A DNA stretch of 64,000 nucleotides, taken from positions 125,471,016 to 125,535,015 of the forward strand of contig OX465580.1 in assembly GCA_950022655.1 (NCBI GenBank). Reading direction: 5' to 3'. Below the pieces are notes generated by a model, which made no database searches, had not been told where the DNA came from, and was given only the letters and a program-made list of their open reading frames with translations. Shown in pieces: positions 1 through 64,000 of the stretch. Each line of letters starts with the position of its first letter. Position 1 is the stretch's first letter. This DNA comes from Alentia gelatinosa. Lineage: Eukaryota > Annelida > Polychaeta > Phyllodocida > Polynoidae. The position numbers were made by a program, and so were the translations under genes.

Positions 1-319
1 ACTTCATATCGATCCTTATTGTGACACTAACCACAGCCGTAGCACTGCACCGTAAAGATCTCTCAATCCTGACCAACAGAGGACGTCCGTCCCAACAGCC
101 CTCCTCCCGGCTTCATCTCACTGCGTTCCCCGGCAGTGGCCACAGCCACACGGAGTAAAGCACCCAAAGACAGGACGAAGAGGCTGGCCTGGGAGAGGCT
201 GGTAGTAACAGGCAGGTGAGGGCTGGAGAGTTCCGCCCGGCTTTTACACCACGGTACTTTGATCTCTGAGACACAGAGGAGAGAGAGTCTGTGGAAGAGG
301 AAAGGGTGAACGTGCGACT
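1..319 (+). promoter_or_regulatory. 5' flank and probable 5' UTR of the CAP gene
   Basis: This stretch precedes the first coding ATG at 320 and contains no ORF that I can assign. An in-frame TGA at 260-262 with no ATG between it and 320 supports 320 as the start codon. The purine-rich stretch at 270-310 looks like leader sequence. I see no convincing TATA box, so the transcription start is not placed. Confidence 0.4.
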
Positions 320-56083
<55,764 letters not shown>

Positions 56084-56384
56084 GTACATACTGACCCCCT
56101 ATGAGCAGCTCTAAGGAGCACCGAGCAGCTTCGAGCAGCTCTTCATAGACTGTGTGTGTACTTTGGACATGCATCCTTTCTGAGCAGAATCTGCTGGGGA
56201 CGCGTCCTTGGCACTCAGTTCCTTACACAACGTCTTAAGTCAGCAGCTTACAAAGATAATGACCATAAACTACGTCATATGGTTTGGGCTCTGACGTATA
56301 TATGTGACGCGTAGTCTCAATAGTATCGGTGCCTGGTATACTGCGCAAATACTGCCTTCAGTTTGAAGAACATATTATGGTTTG

Positions 56385-56692
56385 TTATCCACCTACTACA
56401 AAGTGTCCATAGAAAACACATGGGGAGTGTGTATCTACATACCCGGAGCATGCGGTGTATGCTCCGGGTTGCACAAGCCGCCACATACGGAAATATCATG
56501 TGTATGAAAAAATACGAGCCTAAATGAATTGATATCAGTGGTCCACTTGTCAGGAAAAGTTTGATGATAAATGCAATATAGACTGATTTCAGATAAAGGC
56601 GGTTGTATACTCCTCGGAGTTGCCTTTGTGCAATATCCTCGCATCCAGTCTCATATTACTACGAATCGACTCTTCGGAGCATACGACCCCAA
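56385..56692 (+). mobile_element. Family I half copy
   Basis: TTATCCACCTACTACAAAGT, CATACCCGGAGCATGCGGTG, CACTTGTCAGGAAAAG and GTATACTCCTCGGAGTTGCC correspond to the left half of 36189-36953. Confidence 0.65.
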
Positions 56693-56822
56693 ATGGCAAG
56701 TTGACTGGGTACAAGTGGGTTACAGGAAATGATCCATAGACTAAATGTGTCCAAAACCTTTAAATTGTTGATTATTTACAATGGCACGCCCATTCAACAA
56801 TGATGAACATACAATTCGCTCC
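56693..56822 (+). mobile_element. Family H repeat, copy 3, cut by the Penelope-like element
   Basis: GGCAAGTTGACTGGGTACAA through CAACAATGATGAACATACAA TTCGCTCCT matches the right part of copies 1 and 2 and stops where they continue AGTTT. The retroelement begins at this point. Confidence 0.7.
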
Positions 56823-57731
56823 TATGTGTTTTCACGGGGCCTAGCGTCGAACCTCTTCCCCACCACGTAGCGACCACGGAATAGAGAGAAGCGGGAAACG
56901 GGCCGCGGACGACGCCGCGGCCTCATTAACATACCCGTTGCGGCGTTTTCATTGGTCGGCGCGTCACGTGAGTATCATGTGACCCGTGTTGTCGTTTGTA
57001 CGGCCGGCTGCGTTCGATGTGTGCACATCGCCCGATCGTGTCGGCTTCGCTTGGGCGTTACTACGTGTATTTGCACGCATTTCCTATGGAGTTTTTCGGT
57101 CAGAACAACTCTAAACATGGGGTTTGTGCAAACCCCACTGCCAAGTTCGATCAGAACATGGAGGAAACCCAAGGTGAGTGTGGTTCTTCTTACCTTCCTG
57201 GGAGTCACCAGGCCGGTGTTGTGTTAGACTTGACAGTCCCACTGTCACGTACTGTCACTATGAACATTATCTTGTTGAAACTTCGTCAAACCGATATGTG
57301 GACACCGCGCGTTCGCACGGTGTGGTTGTGGCGTTGCTATCTCTTGTTGAACCAGTCAACCCGAGTAGCTCGTCTGATGTTTTCGCATCAGAAATCCACC
57401 GTAGCGAGTGTGATTACACTCAATATTCTCTCGTGGTTTCGACTTTTATCTAGTCTCATCAGGCTAAGTGTGGTAGGTACTCTTCTGTGGTCTTTCCCCC
57501 CGGAACCAGTCCGGGGAGTGGATATGTGTCCCCACCTTGAACAGGTTAGTTCGCGGTGTCGAGTTCTCTCTATTATTTGTAGTCCTAACTTGTTCGGTCC
57601 TTCAGTGTCCCCCACCTGATGACTTTATGTGTATAATTTCTTCGTTCCGTTGGAAATCCATACGGATTTCGTGGTTAGAAAAAATTTTTTGACGTGGCGT
57701 TATGTGGGGGCACATCCGGGGGGCCAAACAG
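56823..57731 (-). repeat. 3' noncoding part of the unit (pseudo-LTR region)
   Basis: Lies between the ORF2 stop and the unit boundary and recurs at 62439-63347. Besides the hammerhead-like fold it holds a perfect hairpin GAAATCC-ATAC-GGATTTC at 57653-57670. Plus-strand ORFs of up to 207 codons cross it, but they are antisense to the element and show no domain. Confidence 0.75.
57396..57473 (-). ncRNA. Hammerhead-ribozyme-like fold, first unit
   Basis: On the element sense strand: CCACACTTAGC, then CTGATGA (57456-57462), a 4-bp stem II GACT/AGTC, then GAAA (57437-57440), and after a nested hairpin GAGTGT-AATC-ACACTC the strand GCTACGGTGG. Stem I pairs TAGC with GCTA and, past an internal loop, CCAC with GTGG; the implied cleavage site is CTC. 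The weak point is stem III: extra bases separate GAAA from its hairpin, so activity is uncertain. Penelope-like elements are known to carry hammerheads in this region. Confidence 0.4.
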
Positions 57732-60700
57732 TTAGCCGTACCTGTTGTCCAGTGTGTTGAGGCCATATGGAGCATGTGTCTTCAGCCGATGTATCCAGTT
57801 GAACTCGATTTTGTTGCGTAGTCTTGCTGCTTCTTTTGATTCTGGGTGTCTGTATATGTAATCCAAGATGTAGACTTTCACATCTTCTACCCCATCGTGT
57901 GTTTGCTGGTTGTAGTGGTTCGGTACTTCATTCTTGCTTGAGTTTTTTCGTATGCAATTGAGATGTTCTCGTATTCGTTCTTTGATTTTGCGTTTCGTTT
58001 GTCCTACATACTGTGTCTGGCATTTCTTGCATTCGATACAGTATATGACGTTGGAGCTGTTGCAAGTGACATTCCACTTGGTGTCGTGGTGTTTTCTTGT
58101 TTCCTTGGATTGTATTCTTCCGTCCATGCAGATCAGGTTGCAGTATTTACAGTTGGGTTTTTTGCATTTGTTGTTTGTCGTTGTTCGTTGGCCCTCTTCC
58201 TTCGTTTCTTGCTTTTTCTTCCGGTTGTGTTCTTCTCGCTCGTACTCGGTTCTGGCTCTGACCAAGTAGTCCTTTATGTTTTTTGGACGTTTGTAGCCTT
58301 TAATTATCTTCTTCTTGTGTAGGGTCTTGGTTGTCGTTGAGCGGGCCAGCATGTCCCAGTTCTTGTCCACAACTTCTCCCACAGCATTGTTGTTGGGATT
58401 GTAGGTAGTGACCAACACTATTTTGTTGTTCTCCGTTTGTTCCTTTTCCTCATCCTGTTTTGATTTCTTGTTTAGGAGAAGGTTTCTTTCTTGTTGGTCC
58501 ACTCTTCTTTTGCAGTCGTTGATTAGGTCTCTTGGGTATCCTTTGTCAAGGAATTCGCTGATCTTCTTCTTACAGTGTCTTTCGTAGTCCTCCTTTCTTG
58601 CACAGATACGTCTCAATCTCAAGAATTGAGAGTATGGTAGGCTTCTTTTGGTCGCTGGTGGATGGGCCGAGTCGTATTGGAGGTATGTGTTTGCGTCAGT
58701 GGGTTTCGTATAGAGGTCGGTGTACGCTGTTCTTGTTTCCCCGTCGATTTTTACTTGAGTGTCCAGGAATGGTATTGATTCTGTTGAGTGTTCCGCCGTG
58801 AACTTTATTGTTGGGTGAGAGTTGTTGAGCTTGTCTAGCCATCTGTTGAAGTTTTCTTCTCCATGTTCCCAGACTAGAAAGATGTCGTCGATGTATCTCA
58901 ACCATATCTTGGGCTTGTATCCCTCGGTGTCTAGCAGCTTCTTTTCAAGGGCTTCCATGAAGAGGTTGGCGTATGAGGGGGCCAGTCTGGTTCCCATTGC
59001 CGTGCCGCTTATCTGTTTGTAGTGTGTCCCGTTGAACTGGATGTTATTGTTTTTCAATACAAGGTCCAGTAGGCTCACTATTGATTCGTTGCTTGGGTTT
59101 AGACGTTTGCTTCTTGTTGCGTCCAGTTTTCTTCTTATTGCGTCTATACCTTCCTCGTTTGGTATGTTTGTGTAGAGGGAGCTTACGTCTAGAGTCGCTA
59201 TTATGGTGTCGTCCTTTAGTTTCCCTAGGTTCTCCACTTTGTTGATGAAGTCGTTGGTGTCTTTAACATACGATCCGATTTTTGGTACAAGTGGCTTGAT
59301 GAAGTTGTCTACGAAGGTGGAGATCTTCTCGGTGGCGCAATTGTTTGCAGAGACCACCGGCCGGCCTGGTGGTGGTCGTTGTGGTTTGTGGATCTTGGGC
59401 AGGAAGTAGATGTGTGGGGCTCTTGGTTTGTTGGTTTTGAGTGATCCTGCCATTGAATGACTCAGTTCCCCGTTGCTCAGCATCTCGTCCAGTTTCTTGT
59501 CCACCTTGGTGTTGATTTCGTCCGTTGTATCCGTTGGTGTTTCCACATACACTTTTGTATCTTTGAGTTGTCGTTCTGCTTCTTTGATGTAGTCCTTGGT
59601 GTTTTGTAGTACCAGCGCCCCTCCTTTGTCGGCTGGTTTGATGGTGATCGATTTGTCCTTAGCCATTTCCTTGAGAGATAATTTTTCTTCTTTCGTCGTG
59701 TTATACTTTCTTGTTTTGATATTCTTTCGTCCTTGTAGTCGTAACTCGTTTAGGGCTATAAACCCCTCCAGGTTTTGTGAGCCAGCGGGCGGCTTCCATG
59801 TAGATTCCCCTCGTAGTTTCCTGTTCAGCGTCTTGTTGTCGAATGGTGTGAGTGTGCCTCTCGTTGTGGCATCTCTTGTGGCGGTCGAGTCTGGGTCAAA
59901 ATACCCTAGGACTTCCTTTGGTGTGTCTTTTTCGTTGGTCTCGAAAAACTGTCTGATTCGAAGTTTTCGGTGGAAACGGTCCAACTCTATTTTCAGGTCC
60001 CCCTCCCCTCGTGTCGATTGAGTTGGACAGAAGTTAAGACCCTTTTCTAGGATAGATTGTTGGTGGAAGTTTAGACTTTTACTGGAGAGGTTAACTACTA
60101 TGCTGGGGTGTTGATTCGAAACTTTGTTATTATTGGGTCGTTTGTCGGCTTCGGAGATGTTTAAATCAGACTCGAACTCCGGGAAACAGTTTAAACCTTT
60201 ATTAGTGGAAAAAACAGAGGTAACAGGATCAGTGTCTTGGTGTAGTACGCTACTTCCCTCGTCATCCGCTGGTTGGAGAGAGGACCATCTGTTCCTACAT
60301 TCAGTCGGCTCGAGTCTCTCTCGGTGAGGTCTTGCCCGTTTTCTTCTTTCTCGTTGTGGCTTTGGTTCTTCAGTATCTCCTCTCGCGGCTTCGTCTCTCT
60401 CCTTCGTAGGGTCCCTCCTCTCTAGCCTCGTATCTTCCTTGTTGATACGGTTTTGGGGGGTGGCTCCTGCCTCCTTGGTACTGTTTTCTTGGGTTGTAGT
60501 TCGGTCTCGGGTCTTGTCGGCGATAGGTGTTGGGTTTGGTCGGGTAGTGTTCTTTTTCCTTCTGTCTTGGTTGGTTTCTGTCCTCGGTTGGAGTACCCCC
60601 CCGCGTTCCTTTTGATGTACTCGGAGGGGCTGCGCGAAAGGGCCTCGTTTCTCGTTGCATGTTGTAGCGGCGACTGTCTGCTTCGGCTGCCTTTCGGGCT

Positions 60701-60743
60701 TCCTTCTTGACGTATCTGGACGGGTAGGCCAGGTCGGCGTCCC
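57732..60743 (-). CDS. Penelope-like reverse transcriptase with GIY-YIG endonuclease (ORF2)
   Basis: The frame is open from 60743 to the stop at 57732-57734. The first 250 codons have no ATG; a TTG lies at 59984 and, numbering from it, the first Met is near residue 107. With that numbering: W-x-P-P at 63-66, KPADKGGALVL at 116-126, LPKIHKP at 195-201, motif A LDVSSLYTNIP at 265-275, motif B MGTRLAPSYANL at 330-341, the YIDD catalytic loop at 364-367, IPFLD at 404-408, a Cys cluster (607, 612, 615, 619) with His 632-633, then VIY (646-648), YVGQT (659-663) and a candidate catalytic Glu at 727. All RT and nuclease motifs are intact. The product should nick DNA and reverse-transcribe the element RNA in the nucleus. 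Conserved N-terminal sequence begins before any Met, so translation probably enters from ORF1 or after splicing. Confidence 0.92.
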   Translation of the reverse strand, partial: GTPTWPTRPDTSRRKPERQPKQTVAATTCNEKRGPFAQPLRVHQKERGGVLQPRTETNQDRRKKNTTRPNPTPIADKTRDRTTTQENSTKEAGATPQNRINKEDTRLERRDPTKERDEAARGDTEEPKPQRERRKRARPHRERLEPTECRNRWSSLQPADDEGSSVLHQDTDPVTSVFSTNKGLNCFPEFESDLNISEADKRPNNNKVSNQHPSIVVNLSSKSLNFHQQSILEKGLNFCPTQSTRGEGDLKIELDRFHRKLRIRQFFETNEKDTPKEVLGYFDPDSTATRDATTRGTLTPFDNKTLNRKLRGESTWKPPAGSQNLEGFIALNELRLQGRKNIKTRKYNTTKEEKLSLKEMAKDKSITIKPADKGGALVLQNTKDYIKEAERQLKDTKVYVETPTDTTDEINTKVDKKLDEMLSNGELSHSMAGSLKTNKPRAPHIYFLPKIHKPQRPPPGRPVVSANNCATEKISTFVDNFIKPLVPKIGSYVKDTNDFINKVENLGKLKDDTIIATLDVSSLYTNIPNEEGIDAIRRKLDATRSKRLNPSNESIVSLLDLVLKNNNIQFNGTHYKQISGTAMGTRLAPSYANLFMEALEKKLLDTEGYKPKIWLRYIDDIFLVWEHGEENFNRWLDKLNNSHPTIKFTAEHSTESIPFLDTQVKIDGETRTAYTDLYTKPTDANTYLQYDSAHPPATKRSLPYSQFLRLRRICARKEDYERHCKKKISEFLDKGYPRDLINDCKRRVDQQERNLLLNKKSKQDEEKEQTENNKIVLVTTYNPNNNAVGEVVDKNWDMLARSTTTKTLHKKKIIKGYKRPKNIKDYLVRARTEYEREEHNRKKKQETKEEGQRTTTNNKCKKPNCKYCNLICMDGRIQSKETRKHHDTKWNVTCNSSNVIYCIECKKCQTQYVGQTKRKIKERIREHLNCIRKNSSKNEVPNHYNQQTHDGVEDVKVYILDYIYRHPESKEAARLRNKIEFNWIHRLKTHAPYGLNTLDNRYG

Positions 60744-62385
60744 TTACCTTGGTCTCTTCTAGCGCGTCCATTTTTCGTTTAAGTTCTGTCTCGGTGATCT
60801 TTTTTTCTTTATTCCATTTTACGTCGAGATATTTCGTCAGTTTCTTCACCTTTTTGTGGGCCTCATCCTTTGTCTCTCTCTCGTATAGTTCTTCTTTTAC
60901 GTTGTCGAGACACTGCTGCGTCAGTGCGCGGCTTCTCTTGTCTTCTCTGTCGAGCCAAAGGGCTGTCTCCCTCATGACCTGGAGAGCTGCTTCCTTTCTT
61001 ATGTCTGTGATCTTCTCACATATATCATGGCTGTCCTGGACCCATTGGGGGAGGTCTTCCAGTCCGGCTGCCCATGGTGTCGGTAGAGTCGCTTCTAGTG
61101 CACTTTCTATCCAGTGTTTGCGGAGCCCACTTCTTATGCTATCCACGCCGTTCTTTCGTACGCTTCTCCAGGTGGCTTTCAGATTTTCGCCGAGCATCTC
61201 GTCCAGGTCCTGAAAAGATACATCAGGATCACGAGAATTATTGTCCGGTTGGTCGGTCAGCAAAGCGTCATCATCGTGGTGGAACATGTCCGTCTTGAGT
61301 GGTCTCGGTGGCTGCGTGTAGGTGCGGTCATGTCGAGAGTGAGTGGTTGTTGTGTCTGTGTCGAGGTCTAGCAATATACACAAATTTTCATCAAAAAGAG
61401 TGTTTTTAATTGAAAGAGGGAGTACGTTACCTTGTGAGTTTCGTTTTCTTCCCCTTCCTGCTATTACCTGTATGTCGTGTCTCTTCCCTCCTGGTGTGTG
61501 TTGAGTCTTAGGGGCCACTGCACAGGCCTCTAAGTCTTGTTTTCTGGGTGTGACTGTATCTATGTTGTCAGCTGTGTGTGTCACTGGGTCATGACCTCGA
61601 AGTAGGTCACCGTCTGTAGCCACATCAGCTTGTTCAGGAAAACATGTGGAAACAGCCACAATATTCGCTGTATTTCGGACATAACTCAAGATTGTCGGTT
61701 GTTTAAGGTTTCCCTTGTTTTTCGCCTTATTACAGCTTGATTCGGCGTATTTCACTCGTGACAGCGACGGTGTAAACAAGTTACGCCGTCCCCGTGTGTG
61801 TTGATGTCCGCGGCCGGTGCCGGCCGCCGACTCGGTGTTGTTATGGCGTGTGGCGGTTGCGGGTTTTGAATTTGAAACCAGTTCAAATCCTTTAATCCCC
61901 GCCATCCGACCACCATTTCTGTCGGCGTGTGTAGGTTGACATCTAATTTTACTCGTATTCTGATTACAGGGTGTATTTCGATCAATGACAGCATGAAAAT
62001 CGACATTTAGAAAAGCCGTGTTGGCTGTTGTACTCACGCCGTCGTTTTTGCCGTCCTCTGCCGATGTCGATGGCTCCGGTCTCCCCGACCGGAACGGGTT
62101 GATCGTGTTGTCAGGAAGGTTCGCTTGTAGTGACAGGTCAGTCTCTGTGATCTTCCGTGCCTCCCGTCGTTTTTTCCGCATTTCTTCGGTGGCAGTCTGC
62201 ATCTCATGGAGAGCAGCCAGCTGTTTGCGGTACGCTTCTTCGTCGGGGGCGTCTTGGTTGACAGCCGGCATGTTGCCCGCCGGCCGGTCAGTGTCAGCGT
62301 CGGTGACAGCCATCGCCGTTTCACGGCGACCGCTGGTTTTGTCTTCATTCTGCGTTCGTTGTCTCTTCGCCTCAGGTTCTGGCAT
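60370..62385 (-). CDS. ORF1, gag-like basic/coiled-coil protein of the Penelope-like element
   Basis: 671 residues from the ATG at 62383-62385. The frame extends 36 codons further upstream to an ATG at 62493, but that part lies in the neighbouring unit, so I prefer MPEPEAKRQR, which also gives an N-terminal basic KRQR cluster. The middle is Thr/Asn/Asp-rich and probably disordered. Roughly residues 430-550 are charged, helix-prone and free of proline after the LPTPWAAGLEDLPQW segment, consistent with a coiled coil. The last 120 residues are Arg/Gly/Tyr/Pro-rich, as in RNA-binding tails. I recognise no enzymatic domain. By analogy with other retroelement first ORFs it may coat the RNA; that is inference. 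The 3' end overlaps the ORF2 frame by 374 nt. Confidence 0.75.
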   Translation of the reverse strand: MPEPEAKRQRTQNEDKTSGRRETAMAVTDADTDRPAGNMPAVNQDAPDEEAYRKQLAALHEMQTATEEMRKKRREARKITETDLSLQANLPDNTINPFRSGRPEPSTSAEDGKNDGVSTTANTAFLNVDFHAVIDRNTPCNQNTSKIRCQPTHADRNGGRMAGIKGFELVSNSKPATATRHNNTESAAGTGRGHQHTRGRRNLFTPSLSRVKYAESSCNKAKNKGNLKQPTILSYVRNTANIVAVSTCFPEQADVATDGDLLRGHDPVTHTADNIDTVTPRKQDLEACAVAPKTQHTPGGKRHDIQVIAGRGRKRNSQGNVLPLSIKNTLFDENLCILLDLDTDTTTTHSRHDRTYTQPPRPLKTDMFHHDDDALLTDQPDNNSRDPDVSFQDLDEMLGENLKATWRSVRKNGVDSIRSGLRKHWIESALEATLPTPWAAGLEDLPQWVQDSHDICEKITDIRKEAALQVMRETALWLDREDKRSRALTQQCLDNVKEELYERETKDEAHKKVKKLTKYLDVKWNKEKKITETELKRKMDALEETKVRDADLAYPSRYVKKEARKAAEADSRRYNMQRETRPFRAAPPSTSKGTRGGTPTEDRNQPRQKEKEHYPTKPNTYRRQDPRPNYNPRKQYQGGRSHPPKPYQQGRYEAREEGPYEGERRSRERRY

Positions 62386-63011
62386 CTTGGAACTGGTACG
62401 GTATAGTAGGTGGAAAGGGCTCGAAAAAGTTAAACAGATATGTGTTTTCACGGGGCCTAGCGTCGAACCTCTTCCCCACCACGTAGCGACCACGGAATAG
62501 AGAGAAGCGGGAAACGGGCCGCGGACGACGCCGCGGCCTCATTAACATACCCGTTGCGGCGTTTTCATTGGTCGGCGCGTCACGTGAGTATCATGTGACC
62601 CGTGTTGTCGTTTGTACGGCCGGCTGCGTTCGATGTGTGCACATCGCCCGATCGTGTCGGCTTCGCTTGGGCGTTACTACGTGTATTTGCACGCATTTCC
62701 TATGGAGTTTTTCGGTCAGAACAACTCTAAACATGGGGTTTGTGCAAACCCCACTGCCAAGTTCGATCAGAACATGGAGGAAACCCAAGGTGAGTGTGGT
62801 TCTTCTTACCTTCCTGGGAGTCACCAGGCCAGTGTTGTGTTAGACTTGACAGTCCCACTGTCACGTACTGTCACTATGAACATTATCTTGTTGAAACTTC
62901 GTCAAACCGATATGTGGACACCGCGCGTTCGCACGGTGTGGTTGTGGCGTTGCTATCTCTTGTTGAACCAGTCAACCCGAGTAGCTCGTCTGATGTTTTC
63001 GCATCAGAAAT

Positions 63012-63089
63012 CCACCGTAGCGAGTGTGATTACACTCAATATTCTCTCGTGGTTTCGACTTTTATCTAGTCTCATCAGGCTAAGTGTGG
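63012..63089 (-). ncRNA. Hammerhead-ribozyme-like fold, second unit
   Basis: Identical to 57396-57473 at the 5616-bp offset. Cleavage at both would release a unit-length RNA. Confidence 0.4.
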
Positions 63090-63347
63090 TAGGTACTCTT
63101 CTGTGGTCTTTCCCCCCGGAACCAGTCCGGGGAGTGGATATGTGTCCCCACCTTGAACAGGTTAGTTCGCGGTGTCGAGTTCTCTCTATTATTTGTAGTC
63201 CTAACTTGTTCGGTCCTTCAGTGTCCCCCACCTGATGACTTTATGTGTATAATTTCTTCGTTCCGTTGGAAATCCATACGGATTTCGTGGTTAGAAAAAA
63301 TTTTTTGACGTGGCGTTATGTGGGGGCACATCCGGGGGGCCAAACAG

Positions 63348-64000
63348 TTAGCCGTACCTGTTGTCCAGTGTGTTGAGGCCATATGGAGCATGTGTCTTCA
63401 GCCGATGTATCCAGTTGAACTCGATTTTGTTGCGTAGTCTTGCTGCTTCTTTTGATTCTGGGTGTCTGTATATGTAATCCAAGATGTAGACTTTCACATC
63501 TTCTACCCCATCGTGTGTTTGCTGGTTGTAGTGGTTCGGTACTTCATTCTTGCTTGAGTTTTTTCGTATGCAATTGAGATGTTCTCGTATTCGTTCTTTG
63601 ATTTTGCGTTTCGTTTGTCCTACATACTGTGTCTGGCATTTCTTGCATTCGATACAGTATATGACGTTGGAGCTGTTGCAAGTGACATTCCACTTGGTGT
63701 CGTGGTGTTTTCTTGTTTCCTTGGATTGTATTCTTCCGTCCATGCAGATCAGGTTGCAGTATTTACAGTTGGGTTTTTTGCATTTGTTGTTTGTCGTTCT
63801 TCGTTGGCCCTCTTCCTTCGTTTCTTGCTTTTTCTTCCGGTTGTGTTCTTCTCGCTCGTACTCGGTTCTGGCTCTGACCAAGTAGTCCTTTATGTTTTTT
63901 GGACGTTTGTAGCCTTTAATTATCTTCTTCTTGTGTAGGGTCTTGGTTGTCGTTGAGCGGGCCAGCATGTCCCAGTTCTTGTCCACAACTTCTCCCACAG
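63348..64000 (-). CDS. ORF2 of the second tandem unit (C-terminal 217 codons)
   Basis: Same frame and stop as 57732 shifted by 5616; carries the Cys cluster, VIY and YVGQT endonuclease motifs. It differs by one residue, Arg for Thr, caused by the substitution at 63799. The frame continues beyond the window. Confidence 0.93.
   Translation of the reverse strand, partial: VGEVVDKNWDMLARSTTTKTLHKKKIIKGYKRPKNIKDYLVRARTEYEREEHNRKKKQETKEEGQRRTTNNKCKKPNCKYCNLICMDGRIQSKETRKHHDTKWNVTCNSSNVIYCIECKKCQTQYVGQTKRKIKERIREHLNCIRKNSSKNEVPNHYNQQTHDGVEDVKVYILDYIYRHPESKEAARLRNKIEFNWIHRLKTHAPYGLNTLDNRYG

Larger units (their letters stand above)
56823..62438 (-). mobile_element. Penelope-like retroelement, complete 5616-bp tandem unit
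   Basis: The unit start TATGTGTTTTCACGGGGCC at 56823 recurs at 62439, and the offset of 5616 stays constant to the window end. Read on the minus strand it has a short leader, ORF1, an overlapping RT plus GIY-YIG ORF2 and about 900 nt of 3' sequence with a hammerhead-like fold. Head-to-tail copies and such ribozymes are known for Penelope-like elements. Open frames and near-identity to the next unit point to recent insertion. It is GC-richer than the surrounding intron and lies antisense to the host gene. Confidence 0.93.
62439..64000 (-). mobile_element. Penelope-like retroelement, second tandem unit (incomplete at window edge)
   Basis: Repeats 56823-58384 with the same spacing. I find two substitutions: A at 62831 versus G at 57215, and C at 63799 versus G at 58183. 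Whether the copy is full length or a truncated partner, as is common upstream in these elements, cannot be decided here. Confidence 0.93.

Noticed and set aside
56996..57619. 207-codon plus-strand ORF in the retroelement 3' region, repeated at 62612-63235
   Set aside because: It is antisense to the element, has no recognisable domain, and its conservation is explained by the duplicated unit. One of the two substitutions changes a residue in it.
57612..57674. Plus-strand hammerhead around CTGATGA at 57616-57622
   Set aside because: CCAC/GTGG and a perfect GAAATCC/GGATTTC hairpin form a junction, but no stem II follows CTGATGA and the GAAA box is consumed by the hairpin. It is also on the wrong strand for the element.
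59984..59984. TTG at 59984 as the ORF2 start
   Set aside because: The frame is open for 253 further codons upstream, so the position has no special support; I report the whole open frame instead.

Overview
This is animal nuclear DNA. Genes are sparse, introns are very large, (TA)n, (TC)n and (GT)n microsatellites are abundant, and short inverted-repeat elements are everywhere. The one host gene I can build has the layout of an invertebrate venom-allergen-like (antigen-5 type) CAP protein. I infer a marine invertebrate, most likely a lophotrochozoan such as a mollusc, but nothing here fixes the phylum.

Host gene: the window is essentially the first six coding exons of one plus-strand gene for a secreted CAP-superfamily protein (320-368, 3406-3476, 30205-30280, 52410-52516, 53949-54039, 55938-56083). 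All junctions are GT-AG, phases agree throughout, and the joined 540 nt encode 180 residues: signal peptide, cysteine-bearing linker and most of the CAP fold. The last exon stops exactly at the GHYTQ signature, so the 3' part of the gene must lie beyond base 64000. Introns 2 and 3 are about 26.7 and 22.1 kb.

Introns: they are packed with short non-autonomous elements in at least a dozen families (A to S below), mostly with terminal inverted repeats or foldback structure, usually 150-400 bp and often in two to eight copies. There are also tRNA-derived SINE pieces, several poly(A)-tailed retroposed fragments (two with clear target-site duplications) and three minisatellites (42, 34 and 32 bp units).

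Right end (56823-64000): a young Penelope-like retroelement lies in intron 6, antisense to the host gene. It is a head-to-tail tandem with a 5616-bp period; the second unit runs off the window and differs from the first at only two of about 1560 comparable bases. Each unit carries a reverse transcriptase with a C-terminal GIY-YIG endonuclease. Upstream is a long gag-like ORF1 with a basic tail that overlaps the RT frame by 374 nt in the +1 frame; the RT frame has no ATG before its conserved domains. A hammerhead-like fold occurs in the sense strand of each unit. This ORF1/ORF2 arrangement is the most interesting system in the window.
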